A stretch of 64,000 nucleotides of DNA from Microbotryomycetes sp. JL201 (taxonomy: Eukaryota > Basidiomycota > Microbotryomycetes): positions 124,001 through 188,000 of the forward strand of contig JAQYUZ010000022.1 of NCBI GenBank assembly GCA_033819885.1, given 5' to 3'. The position numbers were made by a program, and so were the translations under genes. Below are positions 25,635 through 37,600 of the stretch, piece after piece. Numbering within the stretch: position 1 is the first letter of the stretch; each line of letters starts with the position of its first letter. The notes beneath the pieces were generated by a model, which had not been told where the DNA came from, did no database searches, and worked only from the letters and a program-made list of their open reading frames with translations.

Positions 25635-27412
25635 ATGGCACCCGTGCGTCGAGACGCGTCGCCGCGAGATGCGTCATCGTTGATCGAGCCAAGTTGTGCA
25701 GGGCAAGCAACATTATCAATCCCTGGCGAGGGTGGAGCTACGCTGGCTCCTCTGTTGGGTGTGTCCTAGTATAGCAGCTTTCAAGGTTGTTCAATTGACG
25801 CGCACAGACAGTCCAAACAGCTCAGACTGCCGCCAGTCGAGATGCGCGAAATTTGACCCGAGACGATGAAGGTCTGTCGGGTCTGGCAGCATTCGAATGT
25901 GTTCCGCCAGATTGATCCAGTTGGCACAGATGCCTGGCAAGACGTCCATGGAGATGCACCCGAGTCGAATGTGGAGGATCCGGCCGCGCACTTCTCGGCT
26001 GCCTTCAATCACTACGTCGAACGCGAGCTTCCAGAGCAGGTCCGCAAGCGCCTTCAAAACAGTAGGGAGAAGAAGACACCATACCTGGACAATAGTTTCT
26101 GGATCCGTCAGCCGGATCGAGCATTCCTCTTGAATCGCGCAAAGCTGCCTACACCTGGCGAACTGCTATTGCCCGACGTTCTTCTCGTCTTCCCCAAAGC
26201 TCTGAATGGAGGCAATCAATTGAAGTGTGTTGCACCTCTGGGTGAAGCAAACGACGCCGGCTTACCGTCGCTTTGCGCCACCAAATTGGATCGCCACGGT
26301 GAGCGCATCTTGCTGGCAGTCTGCTCGCAATGTCAGCTAACGTACGGAAACAAGGTGCGAAATTGACTAGAACTGTGGCGGACCTACATCCATTCGTGAT
26401 CTATGCAGAGTACTATAAATGCAGAGCATGCAAGAAGACGGTGGTTGGCACGGACCCTGGGATCATCGCGCAACTGCCACCATACATCGCAAATGCCTTG
26501 ACTCCATGTGCGTCTCACAAACCTGCATTGACCGGATATTGACTTGGGAGAAGCATTCTCTTAACCTAGATATTGCGACTCACAAAGCTGCGCTCGATGC
26601 TCTGTCACTGAAGATTGGTCGTTTCGGATTTGCTAACGGTGCACGCCCCGAAGCCTTTGCCGCAATGATCAGAGAGATCCAATTACAAACTTATGATGAA
26701 ATCCGACGGGATTACTCGCTCGCCGTCAAATATCGTAACGCCGCCAATGACCGCCGAAATTTCCCCCCGCTCGACTCGCTCCCGACGCTCAAGTGGCCCA
26801 CTCCTGTCCCGAAGGCCCAATGGCTCAGAGATCAAGCGAAAGACGCAAACAGTCGGACGGAGCTTATGGAGGAAAACGCGCCAAGTCTGGCTCGGTCAAA
26901 TGCTCTGCGCGCAGACATTGTTGTTCTCGGACCAGCTCTTACATCCGATACTTTGAGTACGATTGCACACGCTACGAGCCGCCGTGCATGCCTGACGCGT
27001 CCACTATTGCAGCAAATCAACCTCACAACGTGATCCAGCATCAGCTTTTTGACTTCAACGCTCACACTCCGCCAGTCAGCTTAAGTACAGGTGAGAGATT
27101 TCTCAATGCTTTTACCGCAATGTGCTGAGTTGAGGTACATCCAAAGCCGCTTCGTCGTCACAAAGACCGCCAAAACGAAGCAGACCAAACCCGCCACTTG
27201 CCGATTTGCTTCCAGAACCAGGCGGGAAGAAGAAGCGCGCTCCGAGAAGCTGTTGGTATTGCAAGCACAAATTCAGGCCCGAGCCTGGAACAGACAAATG
27301 GACCCAGATGAAAAGCTGTGCCGGAAGGGGAGGACGAGCCTTTTGTCCCGTTTTACAAGAGGATGCAAGGGCAAGAAATCAGCAGCAGCAAAGGATTACG
27401 GGACAGGAATAA
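25635..27412 (+). CDS. KDZ-transposon-associated cysteine-cluster protein (CxC6-like)
   Basis: Exons from ATG 25635 (MAPVRRDASPRDASS) splice in phase through VGTDAWQDVHGDAPES, LPEQVRKRLQNSREKK, a Cys pair in YAEYYKCRACKKTVVGTDPG, AQLPPYIANALTP and a helical part (EAFAAMIREIQLQTYDEI). This order is that of the CxC5/CxC6 cysteine clusters that accompany KDZ (Kyakuja-Dileera-Zisupton) transposases in basidiomycetes. A second Cys group near the C-terminus reads RSCWYCKHKF and KSCAGRGGRAFC. These regions should bind zinc and perhaps DNA. Introns are 50-60 nt with GT-AG ends. The stop at 27410-27412 is the simple choice; a further splice could extend the protein to 27570 (ending MPSDFSQLDM). The gene belongs to the mobile element and not to host metabolism. 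Confidence 0.72.
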
Positions 27413-27997
27413 AAGTGTACACTAGCTTTGAGCCTGAAATGCCATGGAAATCTGTCAAAGAACGACTCGATCTCTTGAGAATGGCGATCGAGCCAGGCGG
27501 TGTTCTTGTCCGCTATTCTGTGCCTGTGCGCACTGTCATGCCATCAGACTTCAGTCAGCTCGACATGTGAAGCTGTGCTACTGTCCGGTTTTCAGCGAAG
27601 TCGTCGAAGCAAACAGAGAGTAAAAGCTGTTCAAGCTGTTTTCGAGCTTATTGCTGCCGAAGGATAGTCCTCCTAGAGCCCATGATTCATAACAAGATTC
27701 TTTCACTCATCATGATGAAGCTCTGGTGTGCAGGAAAGGGCGATCAGGGTAACTTTTTGGCTACCTTTTTGGATGCAAGATCGGCCGACATTAGAAACTG
27801 GCTCGACAGCCGCGGGAGAGCGCTGGGTGGGTGTATAAGTAGGCCCAAACGACTACGGGAAGGCGCCGCGCTGTAGTATACTCCTTTCCTTTTTCTTTTT
27901 CTTTTCGTTTTCGATTGTTTTAAATCTACGAGGCGCATAAAGTGGCGGGCCAACTGTTCGTTGTCAGGTCACGTGTTTGGCCTCTCGCCGCGTAGCC
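27413..27997. other. Spacer between the two KDZ genes
   Basis: It holds a possible extra 3' exon of the cysteine-cluster gene up to 27570 and the presumed promoter of the transposase. A pyrimidine run (CTTTCCTTTTTCTTTTTCTT) lies at about 27883-27905, and CACGTG occurs near 27970, just before the transposase start. Confidence 0.4.
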
Positions 27998-30900
27998 ATG
28001 TACGCTGGAGCGATTCCGTTCCTTGGCCTTCGGAAATGGAACAAGAAAAGAAAGTGGGTAGACCAAGACTGGCACGTGTCCCCCAAAGCTCGAGGTCTTG
28101 CACCTGATGGCAGGAAAATCAAGGGGAAGGAGCTCGCGAAACAGATGCGCCTGGCGGCGATGGAGTACATCGACGAACAGCCTGAACCTGTCACCAAACC
28201 GAAACGGGGTCGCAAACCATCTGGCCGCCTTGTTGCCGATCGCGCCGCGTTCGCGTCTGTCGCGTCTTGTGACGACAACGCGTCTCATGGACTTTGGCGG
28301 CGAAGGCGACCGTGGCCCTATCAATGACACGTCCACCGCCAAGCACGGCGAGTCGCACGTGTTGGCACGCACTCGACACCGCCCAGCTCTCGCGCTCAAT
28401 TTACGATCGTTGGTACGTTCACCGCATCGCAAACTTGGGCCACAGTCTATGTCGTCCTTGTCCCAACGACGGATCGGCCTGCAATCCTTACAACACGGAG
28501 GTGGTCCTTGTGGACGACAAAGGCAGTGTGTGCCCTCGTCGCTTCGCGTTCACGCCACCGGCTGACGTTGGAATGTGCTGCAGTGATGAGAGTGCGCTTT
28601 CATGCCTGCTTCAAGCACAGCGGTGCCAACTCAATCTAGCATTTTGTCGCTCTTGCTGGTTTTCTGCCAACACGCAGAACCAATGACAGGATCGCCTTCT
28701 CTTTCGAGACTCTTACTGCGTTCGATTCGAGGTGGCGAAAGGCACCAGTATCTATCGAGGGTGAGTGGGCGGTAGGATGTATCTGTTTGAGCAGTTGCAG
28801 ACGTCACTGGTGACGCAAAGCTTGAAAATTCGTCGTCAGAGTCAACTGCGCTCTTTCCGAGTGATAACAGCTGAATCTAACTTGAAAATTCCCGAAAGTG
28901 GGAAAAGGCTTTGCACTCATGCGTTAGCGAGCTCAGACAGCTGCGCTATCTTCGAGAGCAAACGCTTGTTCGGCTTCTTGATGATACCGTCGCCGACGAA
29001 CTCGCTTTGCTTTGCCCAGCTTGTCACGGACCCCGGGGCAAGGACAACGAGAAATGGTTGGGCAAGCAGGATCACGACTTCGACATGATCTGGTCCATCG
29101 ATGGCAACTTCGACCACTTTCTAAATCAACACGTCGCTCACGACTTTGATCGACGTCGACCCGCCTTGTTTCTCTCTGAGCAGGACGCGCTCACGACGAA
29201 GGTGATGGTCCAGGCGACAGATAAAGAAGACTTGAATGGGCTTGGATGCGCCAATTTGTGGAAGGCGGCTTATGATGGCAAGTCTGTCGGCTTCGAGAAC
29301 AAGACCGACACCGGCCTCGTCGCGGCGATTTGCAGACACAATGTGTGCCTCAAGCTTATCAACTTGGTCCAGTCTGGCGAAAAGTAAGCGAGGAAATATT
29401 CTGATTGCGCTTGGCACGCATCTGCTGACGCGCCTGCTCTGTTAGGCTTTACTTTGCGGTCGCCATGCTTCGCTACCTCCTGGGAGCTGACCCAGCGGCG
29501 CGAAACGGGGTACTATATGACGTCGGTTGCAATTTGTCAACCCAAATCAACGAGGCGAGCCTTGTGCCGCGTGCTTGCCCGGATTGTCAGCTGACGCTCT
29601 TCTTTGCGACAGCGCAATCTGCTTTCGGCTGAACGCGATCGCTTCCAGGTCGCTCTGGGTGCAGTTGAAGTCTTCGCGCACAAGTGGGCTTGTCGCGTCG
29701 CTTTCGATCCGAAGTATCGCCTCGGTTTTGGCAAAAGAAGGTTGCAAGCGCGTTTGGAGCAAGCTCCGAGACATCATTGGCGACAATCGCGGCGCGTCCG
29801 CATCTCTACGCTTGATGAACATTGAGACTCTGGCATCGACACACAATGAGGAAGTACGGGAGCATCTGCGTGAGCATTCGAGCGAGCCGAAGCTTACATG
29901 GAGGTTAAGCTAACAAGGTGTTCACCAGCGCGATGGCTCAAGAGCAGGTCGCTTGCTTCGAAGAATCAGTTATCAGCTGCAAAGACCAAGCTTTTGTCGT
30001 ATCAAGCGACCCATCCTGAATGGACCATCGCCTTCCTACGTCGGACCTGGGCCGATCTGCGCGAGACTCAACGAGACCTGACAGCCGCAGAAAAGAGCAA
30101 AGGCGCGTATCACAAACGGTGTGAGGCACAGCGACTCGTGCATGAGCGCGACGCGCTCCAGTCAATGTGGTGAGCTCGTTCATTCTTCCGCCCGGCCACA
30201 CCGCCGACTGATCCCACATCTCTGCTTATTTCTACAGTCAAGTGCTCAACGAAGAGATTTGTAACGTGGAAACCAATGACCTTCGAGAAAGATTGTTCAA
30301 GTTTTCGGTCGCTAAGAACAACGCGCTCAAGCAAGCGGAGGCTAGAGTTGCCACTGCTCTGATGAGCGTGAAAGATCCCAAAAGTGAGTGATCTCATCGA
30401 ATGTTCTGCTTCTTGATGAGCACTGACTTGTAATTCACGTGCAGAAGCGTTTGAGTGTGTATGTCGACTTGTTCAACTACGCCGGGCCGTCGCTGAGGAC
30501 GTAGGCTCGCTTCGCGATCTCAACGAGCTTCTCTTGGGACAAGACAGTCGTATGAGAGGCGCGCTTGGGGCGTTGCTGCCTGATCAGAAATGCCAGACGG
30601 TCGGTTAATGTCCTTCGTGCAGACCAACCGGAGCTCCAGAGGGCCACGCGCAAGAAGTTGCTCAAAAACAAGCAAGCGACCGAAGGCGTCAAGGCATACA
30701 ACAAATTTGTTGTGCTTGTTCGAAAACAGCTCCAAGAGGGCCTCATCGATATGCCGCACTGGCCTGAACTCGCGCCAGAAGTGGCGATGCTGCTGTCCCT
30801 CGACAAGAAACACCCTTTTCGGACGAATGCATTCACGGAAGAGTACCCATGGGACGCTCCGGGTATCCAGGACGCCATGGATGCGCTGCACGAATGCGAT

Positions 30901-31341
30901 CGGGCAGAGGAGGAAATTCGTCGCACAACTTGGGAAGTGCGAAGGATGCTTGGATGGTACAGCGATAAAACAAATCGTCTGAGAAAAGCGCTCGAACTGT
31001 CCAATGCCTTGCTTTCAACTATCGGTGAAGGTCGTCGATTCTGAACCAAGCTTGTAAGAAGACTGACGCGTTCCACGCCAGGTGACAAGCTCGACAAGAA
31101 AGCTGACGACGCTACCTATTCTGTGCTCATTCTTCGACGGGAACAAGGCAATATGGAAAAATTAGGTAGACATTGGATTGCGCATGGGATTTTGCAGCTT
31201 TTGAGGCCGACGGACGAGCGTGAGACGCCAGAAGTTGTAGAGGCTTGGCAAATGCTCAGTCGGCAGCAGCGCCAACTATCAGGCATAGTAACAATGCCTG
31301 ATGCGGAGAAAGTTCTAGTAGACGATGTCATAGACCCCTAA
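27998..31341 (+). CDS. KDZ transposase
   Basis: Start at ATG 27998 (MYAGAIPFLGLRKWNKKRKW). A CxC2-like part (ANLGHSLCRPCPNDGSACNP, VVLVDDKG) is followed by TNDRIAFSFETLTAFDSRW. The core then shows LLCPACHGPRG, IDGNFDHFLNQ (first catalytic Asp), AAICRHNVCLKLINLVQSGE and GVLYDVGCNL (second Asp), then FAHKWACRVAFDPKYRLGFG. The next conserved block, normally GLSDGEGxERxWS, reads KEGCKRVWSKLRDIIGDNRG and is reached only by a one-base frame change at an A run (29733-29736). The C-terminal helical part (SPARWLKSRSLASKNQL, AYNKFVVLVRKQLQEG, DALHECDRAEEEIRRTTWEV) is typical of the family. About ten introns, one with GC-AG ends (29555-29612). The frame change and the Glu-to-Lys change in the block suggest a copy that is decaying, unless the A run is a sequencing error. 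Confidence 0.85.
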
Positions 31342-31373
31342 GGCAAAGAGTTTGTCGAATGTCTTCCGTATTA

Positions 31374-31406
31374 AGGTGATTGATAGTTCGCCCAAGCTGA
31401 ATCAGG
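31374..31406 (+). repeat. 33-bp direct repeat, right copy
   Basis: Partner of 25326-25358 with one mismatch, beginning 33 nt after the transposase stop codon. The sequence outside the 33 bp is not shared. In the same frame as the left copy it reads VIDSSPKLNQ and then ELSRRSAQNPLA before a stop. Confidence 0.9.
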
Positions 31407-31860
31407 AGTTGTCCCGTCGTTCTGCCCAGAATCCCCTCGCTTGAGGCCAATATCCCTCGTTCGCCTGGGTGCGCTGTGTCTGAACCACGTCTTTCAATCA
31501 TCACTTTTGCTCCACTCTGCAGCCCAAGGCAGTCAGCGTACTGCTCTTGAGAATCAAGGATTACCCCGTTAGTAACGAGAACAGATCCGTACTGGCAGCT
31601 CGACCCCATCCTCTAGCAACCTGCGGTCGACCGAGACAATCCTCACTCGGTAGTTGCTGCTCGTCAAGAGACAATAAGCAGTATCAATCGCAAGATCGAG
31701 CGGGCCACCCAGTGATTCGAGGTAAGTTTTCGAATCGTCTTATGGATAGACAGCTGAGGATGTTCAGCCGGAGACCTTTGGAAAACCTGTGTAGTGCTGA
31801 CGGAATATCTGTCAAGCTGCAAAGCGTTGCCTCTGGTCCTCTTCAACAAGCAGAGACGTG
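31407..31860. other. Region between the right repeat and the next coiled-coil gene
   Basis: Contains coding-like fragments (PKAVSVLLLRIKDYP, QETISSINRKIERATQ) that can be spliced in phase with each other but not clearly to the gene that follows. It may hold upstream exons of the 31861 gene or remains of a gene broken by the transposon. Confidence 0.35.
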
Positions 31861-34248
31861 ATGCTATCGATGGCGGCCAATGATCCGTCGGACCGCGTCA
31901 ACAGCAATGCCACGCCTCACGGAAAGCAAACCAAAGACGATGCTGAAAGCTTACAGCGCAGTGAGTCGTTCACATGAGGCGCGCAAGAAATCAACATTTT
32001 GCCGAATTTTAGTTGCCGCCTCGATTTTAAACTTGGTATCGCTAAAATTTGGGGTTTCACGGACATAGACATTGAGGCACTCTCGAAGAAGATTTGCACT
32101 ATCATTGGTATGTACTTATGTAGTATCCTCGTGCAAATTAGCCTCGACTGATCATGCGGTTTCTCAAAAGAGGACCGCCAAGGTGTGCGACAAGATTCCA
32201 GCTTCATTTTCACAATTCTCACTGAGCACACTAGGATGTGATCTTTGCTGACGGTGTGTCTTGACAGAGGTTGCCAAACAAATCCGACGGCTTGGCAGCG
32301 ATGAAGCGCTCTTCAAAAAGGAAAGAACTCTGAAAAAGCAATTTGATGAGACAGTCTGGCTTCTGGACCAATTTCAGCGACAGAAAGCTATACTCAGTCG
32401 TCCTCCAGGCCTGCACAATCCCCTTACAAGGCGCATCCAATGGCAAAGCGAGCTTCCCAGCCCCCGAGATTTGAGCACAGAGGAGTGTGAAAGACCTGGT
32501 AGGGGCCGAAAAGCTTCCTAGCTAGAGAATAAAGCCGACTGATATATCCTTGGTTCACTGTGTGCTCCAGCTGATGTTCTTGCCGGCGAATCCGAGCGCT
32601 ATCCGGAAGTGGCTAGTGCGGCTGGACCCGGTGAGTGGGAACGCCACTCTTTTTACAGTCATTAAAGTGTTCTGAGTAGGTACCGCACCGGCGAGGCGTG
32701 TACGGCGGTTCGTACAGGTATTGAGGCGCAAGAAGGCGCAGCTGTGCCAAACGGCGAAATTCTGCAGTTGTATGATGCATGAATCCGCCGTAGAACAAAA
32801 AGTTCGTCAAATTTAACAGCTGCAATAACAAGCAAGTTTTGAGTTTCGCCGCTTGGCTTGAGGAGCCTTTTTGATCACCGCGGAGGACAAGAAGGTTCGA
32901 CGCCTTCATTCCGATCCTCGCCCACCTTCAAGCTTTGGTTACATTCGATCACAAATGTCCCGCGGCTACAGCTGGACACCAATGAGCCCTCCACCCCTAC
33001 GTGCGTTGCCGCTCACGCCACCGAAACTTGCTCATAGTGAGCGATCTCGATCTCGCCAGCCTCCCGCAACTTCCGTGATTGGCCAAGCCTCGACTTCGGA
33101 CGAAATTCTGGGTCGTCGTTCAGACGGTATTTTAGCATGTGTTTGACGCACCGAGAGGTGATTGATTTTTCCTACGCCTAGGCGTTTCCGACCGTGTCAA
33201 GAATCTGAGAGATTCAGCAGTGCTAAATCCGACGCACAAATCGATGCATTTCCACGTGCCGCGAGACGAAGGGGTTCCCGTCAAGATCAGCATGTCTGAG
33301 GGCTTGACGGTTCATGAAAGCCTCGGATATCGAGAAGGTAAATAGCGATATTTATGCAATATGTTGTGATCCAACAGAGAGACCTGAACTTGCCTCATGT
33401 TGACAGTGAACCTGGAAAGTGAGTGGCGCTGAAATCCCGGCTCGCTCTTGATCGGGTCTTCCGGCGGAGCGCTGATTTCCTGGCGCTTCAGGAACCGAAA
33501 GGGGCATATATCGAGGTCAGTGCCTTCCAACTTGCTCTGTAACAACTTCCGTCTTACTTTGCTCCTGGCTGATTTGGGCACAGAGATTATGCAAGCCCAC
33601 GATCAATTTATCGGGCAGTCAAACAGCGGCCACACACGTGCCTCACTGAGACGTCAAGAGCTCACGATCGGGCTGATGCGAGACAAAATACACACATTCG
33701 AGCGCGCCGTTCACGCGTTTTGCAAGAGCGCAACGTCTCACCTTTCGCAGCCGGATCCTGTCGTGCAGCGGTGGACCCGTACTGTCAGAAAAATGCACGA
33801 AGCGATTCGCGTATTTTACGAGCAGGTTGTAGAAGCGGAAAGTGCGCTCAGTCAAAGAGGTGCCCCTGTCCGCTACAATCCGCCGTCAGGTGAAGGCGAG
33901 CGAAAGCGATCGTGATCACAGACTTTCGCTGAACATGACACAGTACAGATCCTCCGACGCTCAAACATGATGGGCGAGATTGCGACAATGGCAAGCCAGC
34001 TCGCAAGCGGTGGCACAAGCGTCTTCGAGAGAGGTTTTCCGGACCGGGTAAGTGGTTTTTTGCCTTGAGCTCGTGGTCAGGTAGCCAATTGGTATCCAAT
34101 CCCTGGACTGCATCATCAGGCTGGATGTCGGAAAGCTCGGCAAGTTCAGGCTCAAATTCGCGACTTACAAAACCGCCTCCTGATCGTAAGTTTCTGTGGA
34201 TATAAGCTTGCGGCCAAATTGATGATCAGCGTTCTTGTCAGCGCATAA
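31861..34248 (+). CDS. Coiled-coil protein of unknown function downstream of the KDZ genes
   Basis: From ATG 31861 (MLSMAANDPSDRVNSNATPH) exons join in phase through LDFKLGIAKIWGFTDIDIEA, EVAKQIRRLGSDEALFKKER, KKQFDETVWLLDQFQRQ, a Ser/Pro-rich part (RGYSWTPMSPPPLRALP), a segment around KSMHFHVPRDEGVPVKISMS, and a helical part with HDQFIGQSNSGHTRASLRRQ and MRDKIHTFERAVHAFCKS. The end reads RQVQAQIRDLQNRLLI before a stop at 34246-34248. Several segments have coiled-coil-like heptads. I recognise no family. Upstream exons may exist from about 31500. Introns are short with GT-AG ends. It could be cargo of the transposon or the 3' part of a host gene. Confidence 0.5.
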
Positions 34249-34627
34249 CCCTATTAAACGTCGTCACCGCCTTGTGAATGCTGTTTTTGGTCGTCCGTCC
34301 TGAAAATTGCCAGCTGTAGCCGACTTTAATCACGTAGCCCGCATTTGTACACAAGCCCTCCTTCCTAACAAACTTATATATAGTGACCTCTCTCATGTTT
34401 TGAAATGATTGACTCTCGAAACACGTTGCGCTCAACTTCGATTTGAAACAATGCTGCGCTGAAAATGCAAATCACAGAATGAACGCGAATGAACATGATT
34501 CGAGACCTGAGTGCTCCAAACGTAGTCTAGAAAACCGAATTGGCGGAGAAAATGCTTGAAACGGACGAGAAAGCTAGGTGTTTTCTTGCGGGGAGTTTCA
34601 GTCGACGAAGTCTAAGCAACGAGAGTG
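34249..34627. other. Convergent 3' intergenic region
   Basis: AT-richer space between the stop codons of the coiled-coil gene (+) and the amine oxidase (-). No gene-like signal seen; it should hold two 3' UTRs. Confidence 0.4.
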
Positions 34628-37600
34628 TTAACAGAATCTAGGATACTGCAGTCTCAACGTACCCGAGATCAGAGCCTGGTCTGAGTCTTCGTCAGTATCG
34701 CCAGGCGCGCCGCCCGCTTCACCTTCCTCGCCAGCAGTCTCTGCATCGTCAGCCGGTCGGCCCATACCTCCGACTTCGTCGTCAGCGTCAAGAGGCTCAT
34801 ATGGAAATTTACGAGTGACGCTTTCAACTTGGTATGCGCCAAGATCCGGAGCAAAGGTGTCGAGATTGACTGAGCCAGTGGCAAAAGTGCTTTCAAAGGT
34901 GTTGACGGCGGCGACACCGTCGGTCTGAGGATCGAACGTAATGCGAGCCATCTGATGAGTCGAGCGCGATGCGTCGGAAGCAAACATGTTGTGCTGCGCG
35001 ATCGCATCGGAGAAGTCAGCTCGCGAGCTCGACTCGGTTGATGAGAAGCACTCACCGGAGAAAACATGAGACCGGCTTGAGCTGTCGTCATGACAGTGTT
35101 TGGCAAGTCGGCCGTGTTCGGAACATGAGTCACTGCGCAGCCGCAGCGATTTCAGCTTTGTATCACTGTTACAAGTGACACCGCATCAAGCTTACTGCCT
35201 AAGTTGAGCCACAACACGAGATCTTTCTGCTCGAGATTTTCGCCGTTGAGATACTTGTCGAACTGGATGATTGGATTTGCCGGGTCGAGTGTGGACAAGA
35301 AGTGAGCTGCGGTGGGCTCTTCGTCTCGCTGGACAGCGGCGATGATGGGGCTGGTGGCGAACGAACCCGATCGGGCGAGCACGGGCGAGTCTTGGATCGT
35401 CAAGACTCTGCGATCAGTCAAAATTGAGCACAATCGAAGATAGATCAAAACATGCTCAAGCCCGCGACGACAACACCACACTTACTTGGCGCCACCTCCC
35501 AGACTCGGCTTGAATGCGTAGCCCGGTACCTCGCCGAATGCGTTCAGCTCGTCAGCATTGCCTACAAAGAACATTGAATCGCCGTTTGCTCCGTATGTTT
35601 GACGGCCCTCGTCTTCAGTAGTGACCTTGTCTTTCTGGAGGCGCATTGTATTGAGTGACGCCTTTGACCAGGAATACTTGATCGTGTCGGATACGACAGA
35701 GTGGCGGTAAAAGGTGTTGCTCTTGCCCTTGATATCGAAGTCGGCTCTGACAAAGCGGTGCAATCAGCAAGTCTGGCCGAACCAGTTGGGTATATCGTCA
35801 GTACTTACTTCCATGTGAGGACATGCTCGTGTTGCGACCCGCTCAGACCGTCCCCTATCTTGTAACCGTGATCTCCGTTCTTGGCCCAGAACGCGGCTTG
35901 AATGTCTGAGCAGAGGGTATTAGCAGCTGCAGGCATCATGGCCGAGGCTCAAGTCGACTGACACCCAGACGCTCGAACTTGCACTTCCAGACTGCCGTCA
36001 AGGTAGAACCGATAGTCGAACGTGTAATCATAGTTGCCGATAGTTGACACGGACCGCACGACCAGAACGACATTCTTTGTGACAGACAAATCAAAGTCGG
36101 AAGTGTGGCGTTGGAGCAGATGATCCGCATCAGTTTCAAAGATGCAGATCGAATCAGTGTGAGTTGTGGAGCGCTCGTTCTGATGGGATGTCGTATTGAG
36201 GAAGAGTGCATGGCTGAATCCGGCTTTAGTGTCAGTCGCGGCAAGCAGCCGGGCTTCAGAACGAGCACTCACGTGGGACAATCAAACCCGGGGACCATGG
36301 ACATGGCGAACCGTCCAAATCCGTAGAACGAGTCGAGATAAGCTGTGCTCGATTGAATGGGGTCCGCTCCGGCGTAATGCGCGATTGCCTCGTCCAACCC
36401 GAGCTCGAACAAGATCCTCTCTCGAAAGTGCACGTCAAACAAGCGCAGCCCGGTGCTACGGCTGAACGACACATAGAATTTCCAATCCTGCCACTCGATC
36501 AAGTTCTCAGCTTGGTCGACAGTGAATCGTTGCTCGTCCGGTCGAACTTGCATCGGTGGCGCCAACAAGTCGAGCGGATGAGATACGCCTTGTCTGTTCG
36601 GCGAGATCCAAGTCGAATTCATGGCATTGTTTCGAGTCGGTTTTTCGAAACCGGGCTCGGACCAAGCTTTGCGGAAAGCCTCGTGCGAGTCGAAAAACGC
36701 GCCATTCCAGAACCATCCCTCGAACCTCCAACCGGCAGGGTCACGCCCGGTGAAATCAAAGTGCATCTGTAAGCCTTGAGGTGACAGCGTGACGGCATCG
36801 TCCGTCTCGGGCCTACCCCAGAAACCCAACCAGCAAGTGGCTCGACCTTCAGAGTCCGGCAATGGGTCTGTGCCAAAGAAAGCTTTGTCCCGAAAGTCGC
36901 ATCAGCGATACATTCAACAAGGCGAAGCAATCATGCATACCAAAATCTTGAGGTGGCGCACCCAACAAGTCTTCGACAATGTCGACCATGCTCGTCACCT
37001 CGGCCCGAGCAAAGTCGTTGATTGCTTCAAAGTCGGCGTCGTAAATGCGAATCGTGCTCGAGTTGGAAGAGGGGTACACAAGTGGAGAGATTGTCGTACG
37101 ATCGTTCACTGGAAGCGGACCGATACGGAATTCTTGGGCGTAGGGCTCGTTGTTGGCTTGAACTGCGTGTGCACGTAGTCAGCAGGTGCAATCGGGTGTG
37201 CAATTGGGTGCGTCAATTGATACTTACAGTAAATGACGGCCTTGGCAAAACGCTCGGGTTCGGAACCATCACCATCAAGGTATGCTAGCGCGGCGTCCTT
37301 GTTTGGGTAGAGCACGTCGACGACGTTGATCGAGTTGTCCCAGGCGCCTGCACTCTGCGTCGCCGTCAAGTTCAAACTCGGATCATTGTGCAACAGCGCG
37401 ACCACACTGGCGGCCTCTTCCGTCGAAAGCGGCTTCCAGACATTGTGTTTGCCACTGGGTGGCACTTGGCGACGGTGGAGGTGAGAGCGACGGTGAACTA
37501 CGCGGTGAGTCGCGCGGCCGATGTGGCGACCGTGACGTGTCACGTCGCGCTCGAAAGAAACGGACGCATGCTTGACAGGATGCTTCAGCCAAGGGACCTT

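Larger units (their letters stand above)
25635..31341 (+). mobile_element. KDZ-type DNA transposon, coding core
   Basis: Two intron-rich genes on the same strand, a CxC6-like gene and a KDZ transposase, make up the coding core of a KDZ element. KDZ elements are large class II transposons of fungi and some animals with a distant RNase-H-fold transposase. Ends of the element are not certain: I found no clear inverted terminal repeat, but a 33-bp direct repeat lies outside both genes (25326-25358 and 31374-31406). No TET/JBP-like oxygenase gene, a known partner of some KDZ elements, is visible in the window. Confidence 0.75.

Noticed and set aside
25326-31406. Reading the KDZ block as a retroelement with terminal repeats
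   Set aside because: No reverse transcriptase, integrase or protease motif is present, and the repeat is only 33 bp; the transposase motifs are those of a DNA transposon.
24159-34248. TET/JBP oxygenase gene as partner of the KDZ element
   Set aside because: I looked for the HxD...H iron-binding pattern of this family and found no convincing match in any frame.
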